Assembly (NCBI RefSeq): GCF_021272385.1
Contig: NZ_JAJSDZ010000005.1
Location: 248,001-312,000, forward strand
Direction of reading: 5' to 3'
DNA length: 64,000 bases
From: Vibrio salinus
GTDB lineage: Bacteria > Pseudomonadota > Gammaproteobacteria > Enterobacterales > Vibrionaceae
The notes beneath the pieces were generated by a model. The model ran no database searches and had not been told where the DNA came from. It worked only from the letters and a program-made list of their open reading frames with translations. The position numbers and the translations under genes were made by a program. Positions 47,290-56,891 of this stretch are shown here, in pieces (the first letter of the stretch is position 1; the number at the start of each line of letters is the position of its first letter).

Positions 47290-47682
47290 CTACAAATTTC
47301 TGAACGCCTTATTCACTTTATAAGCCTCCGATGTGACATAAGCTTCCATATTTCTGACCGACTGCTCGATTTGTTCTATATCATCAGACAGATTATTCAA
47401 TAACTTATCCGGTGCTTCACCCTGCTTCCATGAACGTTGCTTCAAAGTATGGGCTCTCTCAAAAACGTCCTTATTATTACCAGAATGCTCCGTTGATTTT
47501 TCCAGCATCAAACTTAGAGCGATATAAGCAAGAAAGACAATGAATCCACCACCTAGCAAAGTAACCGATATGACAATAATTCTTACCAGCCATACTTCAA
47601 GTCCGAAATAATTGGCGATTCCTGCACATACCCCTGATATTTTACCGTTTACCGGGTCCCGGTATAATTCTCTATTTGCCAT
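47290..47682 (-). CDS. pspC: Phage shock protein C
   Basis: 130-residue inner-membrane protein that with PspB senses envelope stress and releases PspF from PspA. The PspC domain is at the N-terminus (LYRDPVNGKISGVCAGIANYFGL) followed by one TM (VRIIVISVTLLGGGFIVFLAYIA in outline, about residues 36-60) and a helical C-terminal tail. The start is the ATG giving MANREL with GGGGA upstream; it overlaps the end of pspB by 11 bases. An in-frame ATG pair 30 bases earlier is not conserved. Confidence 0.93.
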   Translation of the reverse strand: MANRELYRDPVNGKISGVCAGIANYFGLEVWLVRIIVISVTLLGGGFIVFLAYIALSLMLEKSTEHSGNNKDVFERAHTLKQRSWKQGEAPDKLLNNLSDDIEQIEQSVRNMEAYVTSEAYKVNKAFRNL

Positions 47683-47911
47683 CGTATCCCCGCCAGTTTG
47701 GTGCTTCATCATCCAATATTTTTTCCAGTGTTTTCACTCTTTGCTTGAGCGACTCCGTATGCTGGATAAGCTGGTGAAGCTGTTGTAATTCGTCTTCGTT
47801 CAGCCCCTGACTGGTATACCGCTTACTCCGGTAATGTAAAATTAACCACAAAGGAGCAACAATAAGAACGAAAATCACCAAGGGTACAAAAATAATAGGA
47901 AACATCATCAT
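47672..47911 (-). CDS. pspB: Phage shock protein B
   Basis: 79-residue protein: an N-terminal TM (about residues 4-27), then a basic stretch and a leucine-rich coiled coil (LNEDELQQLHQLIQHTESLKQRV). It works with PspC as the psp stress sensor. Its first ATG overlaps the pspA stop as ATGA, so it is translationally coupled; two more ATGs follow directly, so the exact start is uncertain by two codons. Confidence 0.93.
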   Translation of the reverse strand: MMMFPIIFVPLVIFVLIVAPLWLILHYRSKRYTSQGLNEDELQQLHQLIQHTESLKQRVKTLEKILDDEAPNWRGYDGK

Positions 47912-48588
47912 TTGTTGCTATCTGCCTCTTTATTAAGTTTTTGTTTTAGCGCTTCCAGCTCTTTTTCAATTTCGTCTTCAGCCTGAAGCTCAGCAAATTG
48001 ATCCTGTAATGATTTTTTCTGCGCTGATTTAGCATATGAATCCGCCTCAGCGTCTAACTCATCAATTTTGCGGGAAAACTGTTCAAATTTAGCCATCGTG
48101 TCATTTGCCTGACTTTTATACAAATGTTTTTGTACATTACGACGATTCCCGGCAGCGGTATTCCGAATCACTAAGGCTTGTTGTTTTGCTCTGGTTTCAA
48201 TAATTTTTGATTCAAGCTTATTAATTTCTCCGGTTAATTTATCCACGGTTTCATCAATAATAACTAACTCATTTTTTAAATCATTAATGATGTCCACCAA
48301 CTTCTGTTTTTCGATTAATGCGGCTCTGGCCAGGTCTTCTCTGTTTTTTGATAGCGCTAATGTTGCTTTATCACTCCACTCAGAGACCTGATGCTCTAAT
48401 GCGGTTATTTTCCGGGTCAAATCTTTTTTGTCCGCAATAGCTTTCACAGAATCACTTCTGACTTCAACCAAAGTGTCTTCCATTTCCTGAATAATCAGCT
48501 TGATCATTTTTTCCGGATCTTCGGCTTTATCAAGCAAAGCGCTTATATTTGAATTTACGATATCAGCAAATCTTGAGAAAATACCCAT
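47908..48588 (-). CDS. pspA: Phage shock protein A
   Basis: 226-residue coiled-coil peripheral membrane protein (ESCRT-III/Vipp1 superfamily) that binds and inhibits PspF and stabilises damaged inner membranes. The N-terminus MGIFSRFADIVNSNISALLDKAEDPEKM is the family's amphipathic helix region; the rest is heptad-rich. The start is the ATG with GGAGTAAC upstream; a longer frame reaching 48648 runs into the sigma-54 promoter and is rejected. First gene of pspABC. Confidence 0.96.
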   Translation of the reverse strand: MGIFSRFADIVNSNISALLDKAEDPEKMIKLIIQEMEDTLVEVRSDSVKAIADKKDLTRKITALEHQVSEWSDKATLALSKNREDLARAALIEKQKLVDIINDLKNELVIIDETVDKLTGEINKLESKIIETRAKQQALVIRNTAAGNRRNVQKHLYKSQANDTMAKFEQFSRKIDELDAEADSYAKSAQKKSLQDQFAELQAEDEIEKELEALKQKLNKEADSNK

Positions 48589-48632
48589 ATTGGTTACTCC
48601 TATTAAAAATAAACACTGTCTCTTTTCCAATA

Positions 48633-48647
48633 TCAATTGCCATGCCA
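48633..48647 (-). promoter_or_regulatory. Sigma-54 promoter of pspABC
   Basis: On the minus strand it reads TGGCATG, four bases, TTGA: the -24/-12 spacing (GG to G) of sigma-54 promoters, with TTGA instead of the usual TTGC. It lies about 45 bases before the pspA start, with pspF divergent upstream, as expected for a PspF-activated promoter. Confidence 0.8.
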
Positions 48648-48758
48648 ATATATTAAAGTCGAAAAAACAAGTAGTTAAACAACAACAATGATCATGAGCA
48701 CTTCATTTTAGTGAAATTTTAACCTAGGAGTGGTAAATTTAACCAAAAAGGCGATGTT

Positions 48759-49766
48759 ATGAAACCACGAGACAATCTTATTGGAGAATCACCAAATTTC
48801 ACAGCCATGCTGGAAAAAGTATCTCTTCTGGCAAAAGTTCAGAGGCCGGTGCTGATTTTTGGCGAACGAGGCTCCGGAAAAGAATTGATTGCCTCACGTT
48901 TGCATTATTTATCATCCCGTTGGGATCAACCATTCCTGACAATGAACTGTGCCGCCTTATCCAGAGAACTGGTCGATTCAGAGCTTTTCGGTCATGAACC
49001 GGGCGCTTTTACCGGAGCCAGGCACCAGCATCAGGGCCGTTTTGAACGAGCCGAAAAGGGAACCCTCTTTTTAGACGAAATTGCAACAGCTCCTCTGCAT
49101 GTTCAGGAAAAACTATTACGGGTTGTCGAGTACGGTGAATTCGAACGGGTTGGCGGGCACAAAACACTGAAATCAGATGTACGTCTGATTACTGCAACCA
49201 ATCAAGATCTGCAGGAGCTTATCAATAAACATGAATTCCGGGCCGACTTACTTGATCGCCTGACCTTTGATGTTATTCATGTTCCACCGCTTAGGGAACG
49301 CCAGGAAGATATTCTGCTTCTGGCAACACATTTTGGTATCAAGATGTGTCGTGAATTAAATCTATCCTATTTCCCGGGGTTCAGCCGGAGTGTTGAAGAC
49401 TCACTGCTTTCATATCAATGGCCCGGAAACGTAAGGCAACTCAGAAACGTCGTCGAGCGAGCTGTCTATGTCAATCAACACACGGACTCTCCAATCGACA
49501 GTATTATATTCAACCCGTTACAAAACCCATATCAGGCAACAACCACTGCTGTGCACAAGAATGTTTCCTCTTTAAAAAAACCGGATTTTTCATTACCGCT
49601 TGATCTGAAATCATGGCTGGAAAATTCAGAAAAACATATTCTATTAACCACACTGGAAACTCTTCATTTCAATCAGAAAGAAACCGCTAAACAATTAAAT
49701 CTAAGCTATCATCAACTAAGAGGGCTGATAAGAAAATATGGGATTTCGACAAAAAATAGCCAATAA
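48759..49766 (+). CDS. pspF: Sigma-54-dependent psp activator
   Basis: 335-residue enhancer-binding protein with no receiver domain: the AAA+ domain begins almost at the N-terminus (LIGESPNFTAML), Walker A is FGERGSGKE, the sigma-54 contact loop is GAFTGA, Walker B LFLDEI, and a Fis-type helix-turn-helix lies at the end (ETAKQLNLSYHQLRGLI). It activates the divergent pspA promoter and in E. coli is inhibited by PspA. AGGCGA precedes the ATG. sapA follows after 108 bases on the same strand. Confidence 0.96.
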   Translation: MKPRDNLIGESPNFTAMLEKVSLLAKVQRPVLIFGERGSGKELIASRLHYLSSRWDQPFLTMNCAALSRELVDSELFGHEPGAFTGARHQHQGRFERAEKGTLFLDEIATAPLHVQEKLLRVVEYGEFERVGGHKTLKSDVRLITATNQDLQELINKHEFRADLLDRLTFDVIHVPPLRERQEDILLLATHFGIKMCRELNLSYFPGFSRSVEDSLLSYQWPGNVRQLRNVVERAVYVNQHTDSPIDSIIFNPLQNPYQATTTAVHKNVSSLKKPDFSLPLDLKSWLENSEKHILLTTLETLHFNQKETAKQLNLSYHQLRGLIRKYGISTKNSQ

Positions 49767-49874
49767 AACCCTGCTCTTATGCCTTTCTCATTGGTAGACA
49801 ATGCTAAAAGTGTTAAAGTGGCGCTAATTCAAAAGGGATCCGGATATTCCCTCATTATTAAAATTCTTTTGAAT

Positions 49875-51485
49875 ATGAAAATACTATCAAATGTAATACT
49901 AGGCCTAATCAGCCTGGTTACACTATCAGCATGTAAAGATAACGTTGATCACAATAACATTCGGAAAACCGGTTTTGTTTATTGTGCTCAGGGGAATTCA
50001 ACGACTTTTAATCCTCAACTTGCAGAGAGTGGTTTAATTGTCAGCGCATTAGGCCCTCAAATTTACGATACCTTACTCGTCCTCAATGATAATAATCAAA
50101 AACCTCGGCCTAATATTGCGGAAAGCTGGACAGTTAGTGACAATGGTACCCATTACGTCTTTAAATTAAGAAAAAATGTTCATTTTCAAAATACAGCCTG
50201 GTTCACACCATCGAGAACCCTTAACGCCAGAGATGTTGTCTTCAGTTTTGATCGAATCATAAATCCCGAAAACCCTTTTCATTTCGTCAATGGTGGACAC
50301 TATCCATGGTTTGACGGAATCAATTTCGTGCAATTGGTCAAATCCGTAAAAATGCTGGATGACTACACGGTAGAATTCATTCTTTCAAAACCTGACAACA
50401 GTTTTCTTTCCAATATTGCAACGCCTCATGCGGTAATATTGTCCGAAGAGTATGCAGACCAGCTTATACTCGAAGACGAAAAAGGAATGTTAGACAACTT
50501 CCCTGTCGGAACCGGTCCTTTTTATGTTGATGAATTTCACTCCGATGACTTCATCCGTCTACGAAGAAATAATAATTACTGGAATGGTGTAGCAAAAATG
50601 GCTCAGGTGGTCTTCGATATCTCTCAAAGAGGAACAGGAACCTTAGCCAAACTGCTCTTAAATGAATGCGATGTGCTGAGCACACCGATTTCCAGTCAGA
50701 TACCAATTATCGAACAAAGACCCAACATCGGTTTACTGTCGGCTCCGGCAATGAATGTATCGTACATCGCAATCAACACTGAACATCCGGCAATCAAAGA
50801 TCGTCGGGTCAGAAAAGCCATTAGTATGGCAATAAACCGTAATAACATTCTGGATTCGGTCTACTATGGAACCGGTAGTATTGCTTACACAATGCTTCCT
50901 CCATCATCATGGGCCTATCAAAAAGATACGTTTAATGTCCGTTATGATAAGAACTACGCTTTGGGTTTATTAAAAGATGCAGGATTCGATTCCGGCTTAG
51001 AATTGACCATGCTGGTCCCTCTAAAACCTTCATCTTATAATCCAAGTCCGAGAAAAACGGCTGAACTGATTCAGTCTGATCTAAAAAATGTAGGAATAAC
51101 ATTACACCTGATTTCTGAGAAACGGGTAAGTAAAGAAGAATTGAATAGTGTCGACCTCATTATTACCGGATGGTCAGGCAAAACAGCGGATCCGGATTCT
51201 TTTTTAAGGCCGATTCTCTCCTGTTCTGCGGTGAAAAATGGCCGGAACTTATCCAAATGGTGTAATCCGGATTTTGATTTTCTGCTGGATCTGGCCACAG
51301 AAGTCAATCGCCCAAGATACCGTTTGAATATTTACAGACAAGCACAATATGTTATTAACGACGAAGTCCCGGTAATTCCTTTGGCTCACGGAATGCAATT
51401 TAAAGCGTATAACAAAACTCTTAAGGGGTTTAAAATCAACCCGTTTAATGTTGAACCGTTTAATCATGTTGAGAGGGTTCAATAA
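49875..51485 (+). CDS. sapA: SapA-like peptide/solute-binding lipoprotein
   Basis: 536-residue binding protein of the SapABCDF ABC transporter (DppA/OppA family), linked with antimicrobial-peptide resistance, potassium or putrescine handling in other species. Here the N-terminus ends in a lipobox (VTLSAC, Cys20), so it should be membrane-anchored, unlike the E. coli protein, which has a plain signal peptide. FVYCAQGNSTTFNPQLAESG, PVGTGPFYVDEF and the closing Cys pair region (SCSAVKNGRNLSKWC) match SapA. The start is the ATG giving MKILSNVILG; upstream in-frame residues lack homology. Confidence 0.93.
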   Translation: MKILSNVILGLISLVTLSACKDNVDHNNIRKTGFVYCAQGNSTTFNPQLAESGLIVSALGPQIYDTLLVLNDNNQKPRPNIAESWTVSDNGTHYVFKLRKNVHFQNTAWFTPSRTLNARDVVFSFDRIINPENPFHFVNGGHYPWFDGINFVQLVKSVKMLDDYTVEFILSKPDNSFLSNIATPHAVILSEEYADQLILEDEKGMLDNFPVGTGPFYVDEFHSDDFIRLRRNNNYWNGVAKMAQVVFDISQRGTGTLAKLLLNECDVLSTPISSQIPIIEQRPNIGLLSAPAMNVSYIAINTEHPAIKDRRVRKAISMAINRNNILDSVYYGTGSIAYTMLPPSSWAYQKDTFNVRYDKNYALGLLKDAGFDSGLELTMLVPLKPSSYNPSPRKTAELIQSDLKNVGITLHLISEKRVSKEELNSVDLIITGWSGKTADPDSFLRPILSCSAVKNGRNLSKWCNPDFDFLLDLATEVNRPRYRLNIYRQAQYVINDEVPVIPLAHGMQFKAYNKTLKGFKINPFNVEPFNHVERVQ

Positions 51486-52447
51486 TGCTCGTTTACATCC
51501 TTCGCAAATTAGCTCTTTTTATCATCACTCTGTTGATTCTTACGTTAGTGGGATACAACATCATCCGATTAGATACCACTTCACACTGGGCATTAGATAA
51601 TTTCTGGAGTGGATGGTTTTTATATATACGGGAGTTGGGCCATTTAAACTTTGGACTCAACAATCTGGGAATACCGGTTATTGAAGAACTCAAAGTCGTA
51701 TTCCCGGCTACTCTGGAATTATGCGTACTTTCCTTTATTATTTCGTTGCTTGTTGGAATTCCTTTGGGAACCATAGCAGGAATGAAACAGGGAAAATGGA
51801 TAGATACTGTTATTTCTTTTATCTCAATGTGTGGTTACGCGGCACCTGTGTACTGGGTTGCGCTTATCCTTATACTGGTTCTTTCCCTGAACTATCAGCT
51901 TTTCCCGGTTTCCGGACGTTATGACCTGTTATACCAGATAGATCATGTGACCGGATTTACATTAATTGATGTATTCTTATCTGACAGCGCAAACCGGCAA
52001 CAGGCCATAGAAAGTGTCATACAACATTTAACGTTACCCTGTATCGTTTTAGCCTTATCTCCAACCACTCAAATAATCCGACTGATGCGAGAATCCGTAT
52101 CGGATGTTATTAATCAAAATTATGTTCGGGTAGCAAAAATCCGGGGACTATCTCAATACAGCATTATCAGAGAACATATCCTCCGAAATGCCATTCCACC
52201 GATTATTCCTAAATTTGGACTTCAGCTATCAACCATGTTTACCATCGCCGTGATTACCGAATCCATATTCAACTGGCCGGGTATTGGCCGGTGGTTGCTA
52301 AATGCATTAGCCAGAGAAGACTATGTGTCCATTCAGGCTGGCGTAATTGTCGTTGCCTCCGTTGTATTAACTGCCAACATTTTATCCGATTTATTTGGCG
52401 CAATCGTCAACCCTCTGGTAAGGAAAGAATGGTATGCTAACCAATAA
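51485..52447 (+). CDS. sapB: Sap transporter permease B
   Basis: 320-residue inner-membrane permease (DppB/OppB family) with about six TM helices. The conserved EAA-loop region reads VRVAKIRGLSQYSIIREHILRNAIPP. The ATG overlaps the sapA stop by one base (TAATG) and the 3' end overlaps sapC by 14 bases, so the genes are translationally coupled. Length matches E. coli SapB (321). Confidence 0.95.
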   Translation: MLVYILRKLALFIITLLILTLVGYNIIRLDTTSHWALDNFWSGWFLYIRELGHLNFGLNNLGIPVIEELKVVFPATLELCVLSFIISLLVGIPLGTIAGMKQGKWIDTVISFISMCGYAAPVYWVALILILVLSLNYQLFPVSGRYDLLYQIDHVTGFTLIDVFLSDSANRQQAIESVIQHLTLPCIVLALSPTTQIIRLMRESVSDVINQNYVRVAKIRGLSQYSIIREHILRNAIPPIIPKFGLQLSTMFTIAVITESIFNWPGIGRWLLNALAREDYVSIQAGVIVVASVVLTANILSDLFGAIVNPLVRKEWYANQ

Positions 52448-53321
52448 TGTTTATCAGGAAGAGCACATCCCTAGCCAGTTCGAACGATTCTGGAGAAGCT
52501 ACCGTACTAACAACCTTGCGATGTTTGGATTATGGTGTCTGCTGATACTGATTCTGATAACCGTATTGGCTCCCTGGATATCACCTCACAACAGCCAGTT
52601 GCAAACCGGGAACCTGCTTTTACCTCCGTCATGGGATCCATCCGGTAGTGTGGATTACTTCTTTGGTACCGATGATTTGGGCCGGGACATTCTATCCCGT
52701 GTTATTGAAGGTTCCAGGCATTCTCTTGGTTATGCCATCATAATAACAATGGTATCCACACTAATAGGATGTCTGATTGGAATTCTTGCCGGAATGACGT
52801 CAGGCATACTGTCCAGTACATTAAATCACCTCTTAGATACTATTGCATCCATTCCATCTCTGCTACTAGGCATTATATTTGTTGCTTTTTTGGGTACTGG
52901 AGAAATTAATGTCTTGTATGCAGTTACTCTCGCACTCATACCGAGGTTTATCCGATCATTGTATGTAGCAGTTCATAACGAAATTGAAAAAGATTACATT
53001 ATGGCGGCAAGGCTGGACGGGGCAAAAGATATTTATCTGCTCTGGAACTCTATATTACCCAATGTACTTACTGTTATTGCATCTGAAATTACATTTGCAT
53101 TATCGACCTCCATACTCGATATCACCGCTTTGGGATTCTTAGGACTTGGGGCTCAGGCACCAAGTACAGAATGGGGAGCAATACTTGGTGACTCGGTAGA
53201 ACTATTATATCTTGCACCATGGACAGTGACACTTCCCGGTCTGACCATTATGTTTACTATTATCATCGTTAATATAGTCGGTGATGGAACTCGTCGGGCA
53301 ATTAACGCGGGGATCGAGTAA
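52434..53321 (+). CDS. sapC: Sap transporter permease C
   Basis: 295-residue permease of the DppC/OppC type with an N-terminal cytoplasmic stretch, TM1 (about residues 27-47), a periplasmic loop and further TMs. [23 protein letters not shown] and the EAA loop [23 protein letters not shown] are diagnostic. AGGAAAG lies before the ATG. The stop overlaps the sapD start by one base. Confidence 0.95.
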   Translation: MLTNNVYQEEHIPSQFERFWRSYRTNNLAMFGLWCLLILILITVLAPWISPHNSQLQTGNLLLPPSWDPSGSVDYFFGTDDLGRDILSRVIEGSRHSLGYAIIITMVSTLIGCLIGILAGMTSGILSSTLNHLLDTIASIPSLLLGIIFVAFLGTGEINVLYAVTLALIPRFIRSLYVAVHNEIEKDYIMAARLDGAKDIYLLWNSILPNVLTVIASEITFALSTSILDITALGFLGLGAQAPSTEWGAILGDSVELLYLAPWTVTLPGLTIMFTIIIVNIVGDGTRRAINAGIE

Positions 53322-54322
53322 TGCCAATTTTAGACATTCGCCACTTAACTATCGAAATCGATACGCCGCAAGGTATTGTTAAAGCGGTCGACCGGATGAG
53401 CCTGACAATGAATGAAGGTGAGATTCGGGGACTGGTTGGAGAATCCGGCTCGGGAAAAAGCCTGATTGCTAAGGCCGTTGTCGGGTTGTGCAAAGATCAA
53501 TGGAGAATAACCGCCGATCGCATGAGACTGGGTAATGTTGATTTATTACAACTAACGCCGAAAGAACGTAGACGAGTTATTGCCAGAGATATAGCAATGA
53601 TCTTTCAGGAACCATCAACCTGCCTGGACCCATCAGACACTCTGGGGAAACAGCTCATCGAAGCCATTCCTTCACGAGCATTTAACGGAGCTTGGTGGCA
53701 AAGATTAGCCTGGCGTAAAAAACAGGCAATTGCTCTTCTTCACAAAGTGGGAATCAAAGATCACAGCCGGGTTATGGATTGCTATCCGTACGAACTGACA
53801 GAGGGTGAATGTCAAAAAGTAATGATAGCCATGGCCATTGCAGCGAAGCCCAAAATTCTCATTGCTGATGAACCAACAAACGACCTGGACCCCATTACAC
53901 AGTCTCAGATTCTGCGGCTGCTCAGCAGGATGAATCAGGTTGATAACACAACAATTCTACTAATAGGACATGACCTGACAACCATTACTCAATGGGCAAA
54001 CCGCATTACTGTAATGTACTGTGGACAATCAGTTGAATCAGCAACAACCGAACAGATCATAACGGAGCCTAAGCATCCATATACTTTGGCTTTATTAACA
54101 GCCATGCCTGATTTCAGCGATGCGATTCCACATAAACAAAAATTACATTCCCTGCCAGGAACCATTCCCCCTTTACAGCACTTACCAATAGGTTGCCGTC
54201 TTGGTCCAAGATGCCCTCTGGCTCAGCGCAAGTGCATTGTCGTTCCCGAAAGTACCATAATAAAACGTCACAAGTACGCCTGTCATTTTCCATTAAATAC
54301 CGAACAGAGAGATGAAAAATGA
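53321..54322 (+). CDS. sapD: Sap transporter ATPase D
   Basis: 333-residue ABC ATPase (DppD/OppD type). Walker A is GESGSGKSL, the Q-loop is [12 protein letters not shown], and Walker B is [13 protein letters not shown]. The signature is the SapD-typical LTEGECQK instead of LSGGQ. A C-terminal Cys set typical of peptide importers is present ([14 protein letters not shown] and YACHFP), a possible Fe-S site in that family. In E. coli SapD also supports Trk potassium uptake. It overlaps sapF by 4 bases (ATGA). Confidence 0.95.
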   Translation: MPILDIRHLTIEIDTPQGIVKAVDRMSLTMNEGEIRGLVGESGSGKSLIAKAVVGLCKDQWRITADRMRLGNVDLLQLTPKERRRVIARDIAMIFQEPSTCLDPSDTLGKQLIEAIPSRAFNGAWWQRLAWRKKQAIALLHKVGIKDHSRVMDCYPYELTEGECQKVMIAMAIAAKPKILIADEPTNDLDPITQSQILRLLSRMNQVDNTTILLIGHDLTTITQWANRITVMYCGQSVESATTEQIITEPKHPYTLALLTAMPDFSDAIPHKQKLHSLPGTIPPLQHLPIGCRLGPRCPLAQRKCIVVPESTIIKRHKYACHFPLNTEQRDEK

Positions 54323-55104
54323 GCACCCCATTACTAGAAGTGTCTGACTTATCAAAATCATTCTCTACCCGTTCAGTTTTTTTTCGTAAAAAATATCAGG
54401 AAGCGGTCAAACCGGTGAGCTTTTCACTTGAAGTTGGTCAAACCATTGGATTTATAGGGAAAAATGGCTCAGGAAAATCAACTCTGGCTAAGATCTTAGC
54501 CGGGGTAATTGAACCGACAACCGGTGAAATACGAGTCAATGGAGACTTATTACACCACAAAGATTACGAAACCCGCTGTAAATTAATTCGGATGATTTTT
54601 CAGGATCCAAATACATCGCTTAATCCACGAATTCAGATAGGCCGGATATTGGATGGTCCTTTAAGACGGAATACCAATATGTCTGTAGAAGATCGTCAAA
54701 AAAGAATTAAAGAAACCTTGCTCAGGGTCGGACTATTACCAGAACACGCTTACTTTTATCCACAAATGCTAGCTACAGGACAAAAGCAAAGGGTTTGTCT
54801 GGCCCGCGCTCTCATTCTCCAACCATCCATCATAATTGCCGATGAAGCATTGAACGGACTCGATATGGCCATGCGTTCACAAATTATCAACCTGATGCTG
54901 GAATTACAGGAAAAAATGGGCGTATCTTTCGTATATGTATCTCAGCATATTGGTATTATCAAACACATAACGGATAAAGTCATTGTTATGCATGAAGGTG
55001 AAGTTGTTGAATCCGGCTATACACAAGAAGTATTGGCGAACCCTCAGCACATCGTCACCCAACGTATGATAGAAAGTCATTTTAATAAATCGTTGGTATT
55101 TTAA
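54319..55104 (+). CDS. sapF: Sap transporter ATPase F
   Basis: 261-residue ABC ATPase. Walker A is GKNGSGKST, the Q-loop is [12 protein letters not shown], Walker B is [13 protein letters not shown] and the switch His is YVSQHIGI. The signature is LATGQKQR, also non-canonical as in E. coli SapF, and Walker B ends DEA rather than DEP. Last of the five sap genes; the DUF2927 gene follows after 3 bases. Confidence 0.94.
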   Translation: MSTPLLEVSDLSKSFSTRSVFFRKKYQEAVKPVSFSLEVGQTIGFIGKNGSGKSTLAKILAGVIEPTTGEIRVNGDLLHHKDYETRCKLIRMIFQDPNTSLNPRIQIGRILDGPLRRNTNMSVEDRQKRIKETLLRVGLLPEHAYFYPQMLATGQKQRVCLARALILQPSIIIADEALNGLDMAMRSQIINLMLELQEKMGVSFVYVSQHIGIIKHITDKVIVMHEGEVVESGYTQEVLANPQHIVTQRMIESHFNKSLVF

Positions 55105-55107
55105 CTG

Positions 55108-55902
55108 TTGAAAAAGTTGGTTATTACGTTTCTATCCATTGTCATCGGTTTTTCCGCTTTTCATACAAGTGCCACAACCGATTTTGAACATAAATGGCAA
55201 TCACTGCCCTTTATCGAAAAAGCGTTTTTCGAAGTCGCCCTGAAAAATGAGTTTAAAACAAATGTCTCACCTGTTTTGAAATGGCAGACACCGGTCCGAT
55301 ACTGGATAAAGCATGATGTAGCCAATCGAAAAATTCACGACCTGTTATTAAAAAAGCATTTTCAACATCTATCTGAAATTACACACCTGCCCTTTTCCCC
55401 GGCAAAAAACCGTTCAGAAGCCAATATGTTGATATTCTTTACTAAACAATCGTTATGGAAAGGAATTGTCAGAAAAGAAATGGGCAAGCGTTCAGCCAAA
55501 AATACTTATGGTTCTGTCTGTATGTTTAACATCCGGGCCAAAAAATCAACGTCTGTCATATCCAAAGCCGTTATTGTTATTCCCGTAGATCAAGCCAGAG
55601 ACCACGGTAAACTGATCGCCTGTATTATTGAAGAAACAACGCAATCTCTGGGCCTGAAAAATGACTCCGTATACGCATACCCATCTATCTTTAACGATAA
55701 AACCCCGGATACATTTCTATCACCACTGGACATTACGTTACTGAAACTTCTTTATAATCCGGCCATCAAGCCAGGTATGAATAAAAAAGAGTTAAAGCCT
55801 GTTCTGACCCGGGAAATCAAAAAAATGAAACGTAGCGGAGAACTTGATAAGTCAATATATCAGGCGGTTCATTCCCCATTACGCCTATATTTAGGTATGT
55901 AA
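55108..55902 (+). CDS. Exported DUF2927 protein downstream of sapF
   Basis: 264 residues with a signal peptide (MKKLVITFLSIVIGFSAF, cleavage near TSA). The DUF2927 core shows SEANMLIFF, YGSVCMFN, LIACIIEETTQSLGLKND and a closing LSPLDITLLKLLYNP. DUF2927 proteins resemble metalloprotease-like domains but their role is unknown. The start is a TTG three bases after the sapF stop, with only weak SD; no ATG is available near the signal peptide. The spacing suggests it is part of the sap operon and depends on coupled translation. Confidence 0.82.
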   Translation: MKKLVITFLSIVIGFSAFHTSATTDFEHKWQSLPFIEKAFFEVALKNEFKTNVSPVLKWQTPVRYWIKHDVANRKIHDLLLKKHFQHLSEITHLPFSPAKNRSEANMLIFFTKQSLWKGIVRKEMGKRSAKNTYGSVCMFNIRAKKSTSVISKAVIVIPVDQARDHGKLIACIIEETTQSLGLKNDSVYAYPSIFNDKTPDTFLSPLDITLLKLLYNPAIKPGMNKKELKPVLTREIKKMKRSGELDKSIYQAVHSPLRLYLGM

Positions 55903-55931
55903 TCGTCCCTGTTTAATTAGGAGAGATTTGA

Positions 55932-56738
55932 ATGGAAGGTGTAATTGACATTTCATGGTTACAACTCAGCGTCTTTAGCCTGACTTTGCTGATACCCGCT
56001 TTTATATGTCGACACCTTAAAATCAATCTGGAAAAAGAAATTCTTATTTCCATTTTCAGAATGGCACTTCAGCTTACAATGGTCGGTTTCTACCTGAGTT
56101 ACCTGTTTCAGCTAAATCTGCTGATCGTCAATATCGTCTGGTTAGTCATAATGGTGCTTATTGGTTCCTTATCCATCATAGACAAAGCCAGACTGCCTAA
56201 AAAAGCTCTTTGGCTCGCAGTTAGCAGTGGATTATTTGCCGGTTGTGTACCTGTACTACTGACACTATGTATCATCATTATACAACCCGTACCTTTTTAT
56301 AGTACTCAGTACATGATCCCTTTGGCCGGAATGTTACTGGGTAATACACTGAGCGGTAATATTGTTGCACTACAAAACCTGTTTTCTGCTTTCACCATAC
56401 GAAAAAATGAGTACGAAGGGGCAATAGCACTGGGCGCATCACCACAATATGCTTCTCGTCTTTTTGTTCAGGATGCGTTTAAAAAAGCCATAGCGCCAAT
56501 TTTAGCCTCTATGACAACAATTGGTCTCGTTACCCTTCCCGGTATGATGACCGGGCAGATACTTGGCGGAGCTGCCCCGGTAACCGCCGTTAAGTATCAA
56601 TTTTTGATCATGGTTGCGATTTTTGTTGTCTTAACTGTTTCATTATTAATCACAATTAAAATGGTATTAAGAAGCTGTCTGTCCAAAGAAGGGAAAGTGT
56701 TAGTTTCATTTATTGACGAAGAAACACTTGACAATTAA
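55932..56738 (+). CDS. UPF0014-family permease (FetB-like)
   Basis: 268-residue membrane protein with about seven TM helices. Family landmarks are RMALQLTMVGFYL near residue 47, PLAGMLLGNTLSGN, EGAIALGAS and TIGLVTLPGMMTGQILGGA. E. coli FetB, with the ATPase FetA, forms an iron exporter. No FetA-like ATPase gene is adjacent here, although SapD and SapF are just upstream; whether the permease borrows an ATPase is unknown. AGGAGA lies 8-9 bases before the ATG; 29 bases separate it from the DUF2927 gene. Confidence 0.85.
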   Translation: MEGVIDISWLQLSVFSLTLLIPAFICRHLKINLEKEILISIFRMALQLTMVGFYLSYLFQLNLLIVNIVWLVIMVLIGSLSIIDKARLPKKALWLAVSSGLFAGCVPVLLTLCIIIIQPVPFYSTQYMIPLAGMLLGNTLSGNIVALQNLFSAFTIRKNEYEGAIALGASPQYASRLFVQDAFKKAIAPILASMTTIGLVTLPGMMTGQILGGAAPVTAVKYQFLIMVAIFVVLTVSLLITIKMVLRSCLSKEGKVLVSFIDEETLDN

Positions 56739-56818
56739 AAAAGAAAAACAAGTTGAATCAGAAGACAAAATATCATTTAATTTCAAACAATTATATTCAA
56801 ACGTTATTCATAAAACAG

Positions 56819-56843
56819 GTTATCCACAGATTTTGTGGATAAC
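56819..56843. promoter_or_regulatory. Convergent pair of perfect DnaA boxes / 10-bp hairpin
   Basis: GTTATCCACA and TGTGGATAAC form a perfect 10-bp inverted repeat with a 5-base loop. Each arm holds the perfect DnaA consensus TTATCCACA, facing inward. It lies 81 bases after the FetB-like gene and 6 bases before a true terminator. It may be a DnaA-binding site or merely a 3' hairpin. Confidence 0.5.
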
Positions 56844-56849
56844 GATCAA

Positions 56850-56875
56850 AAAAACCAGCCTTCGCTGGTTTTTCT
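56850..56875. terminator. Bidirectional rho-independent terminator between the FetB-like gene and pgsA
   Basis: AAAAACCAGC pairs with GCTGGTTTTT over a CTTC loop. A- and T-runs flank both sides, so it can stop transcripts from either direction. Confidence 0.92.
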
Positions 56876-56891
56876 GTCACATGTCAACTGA

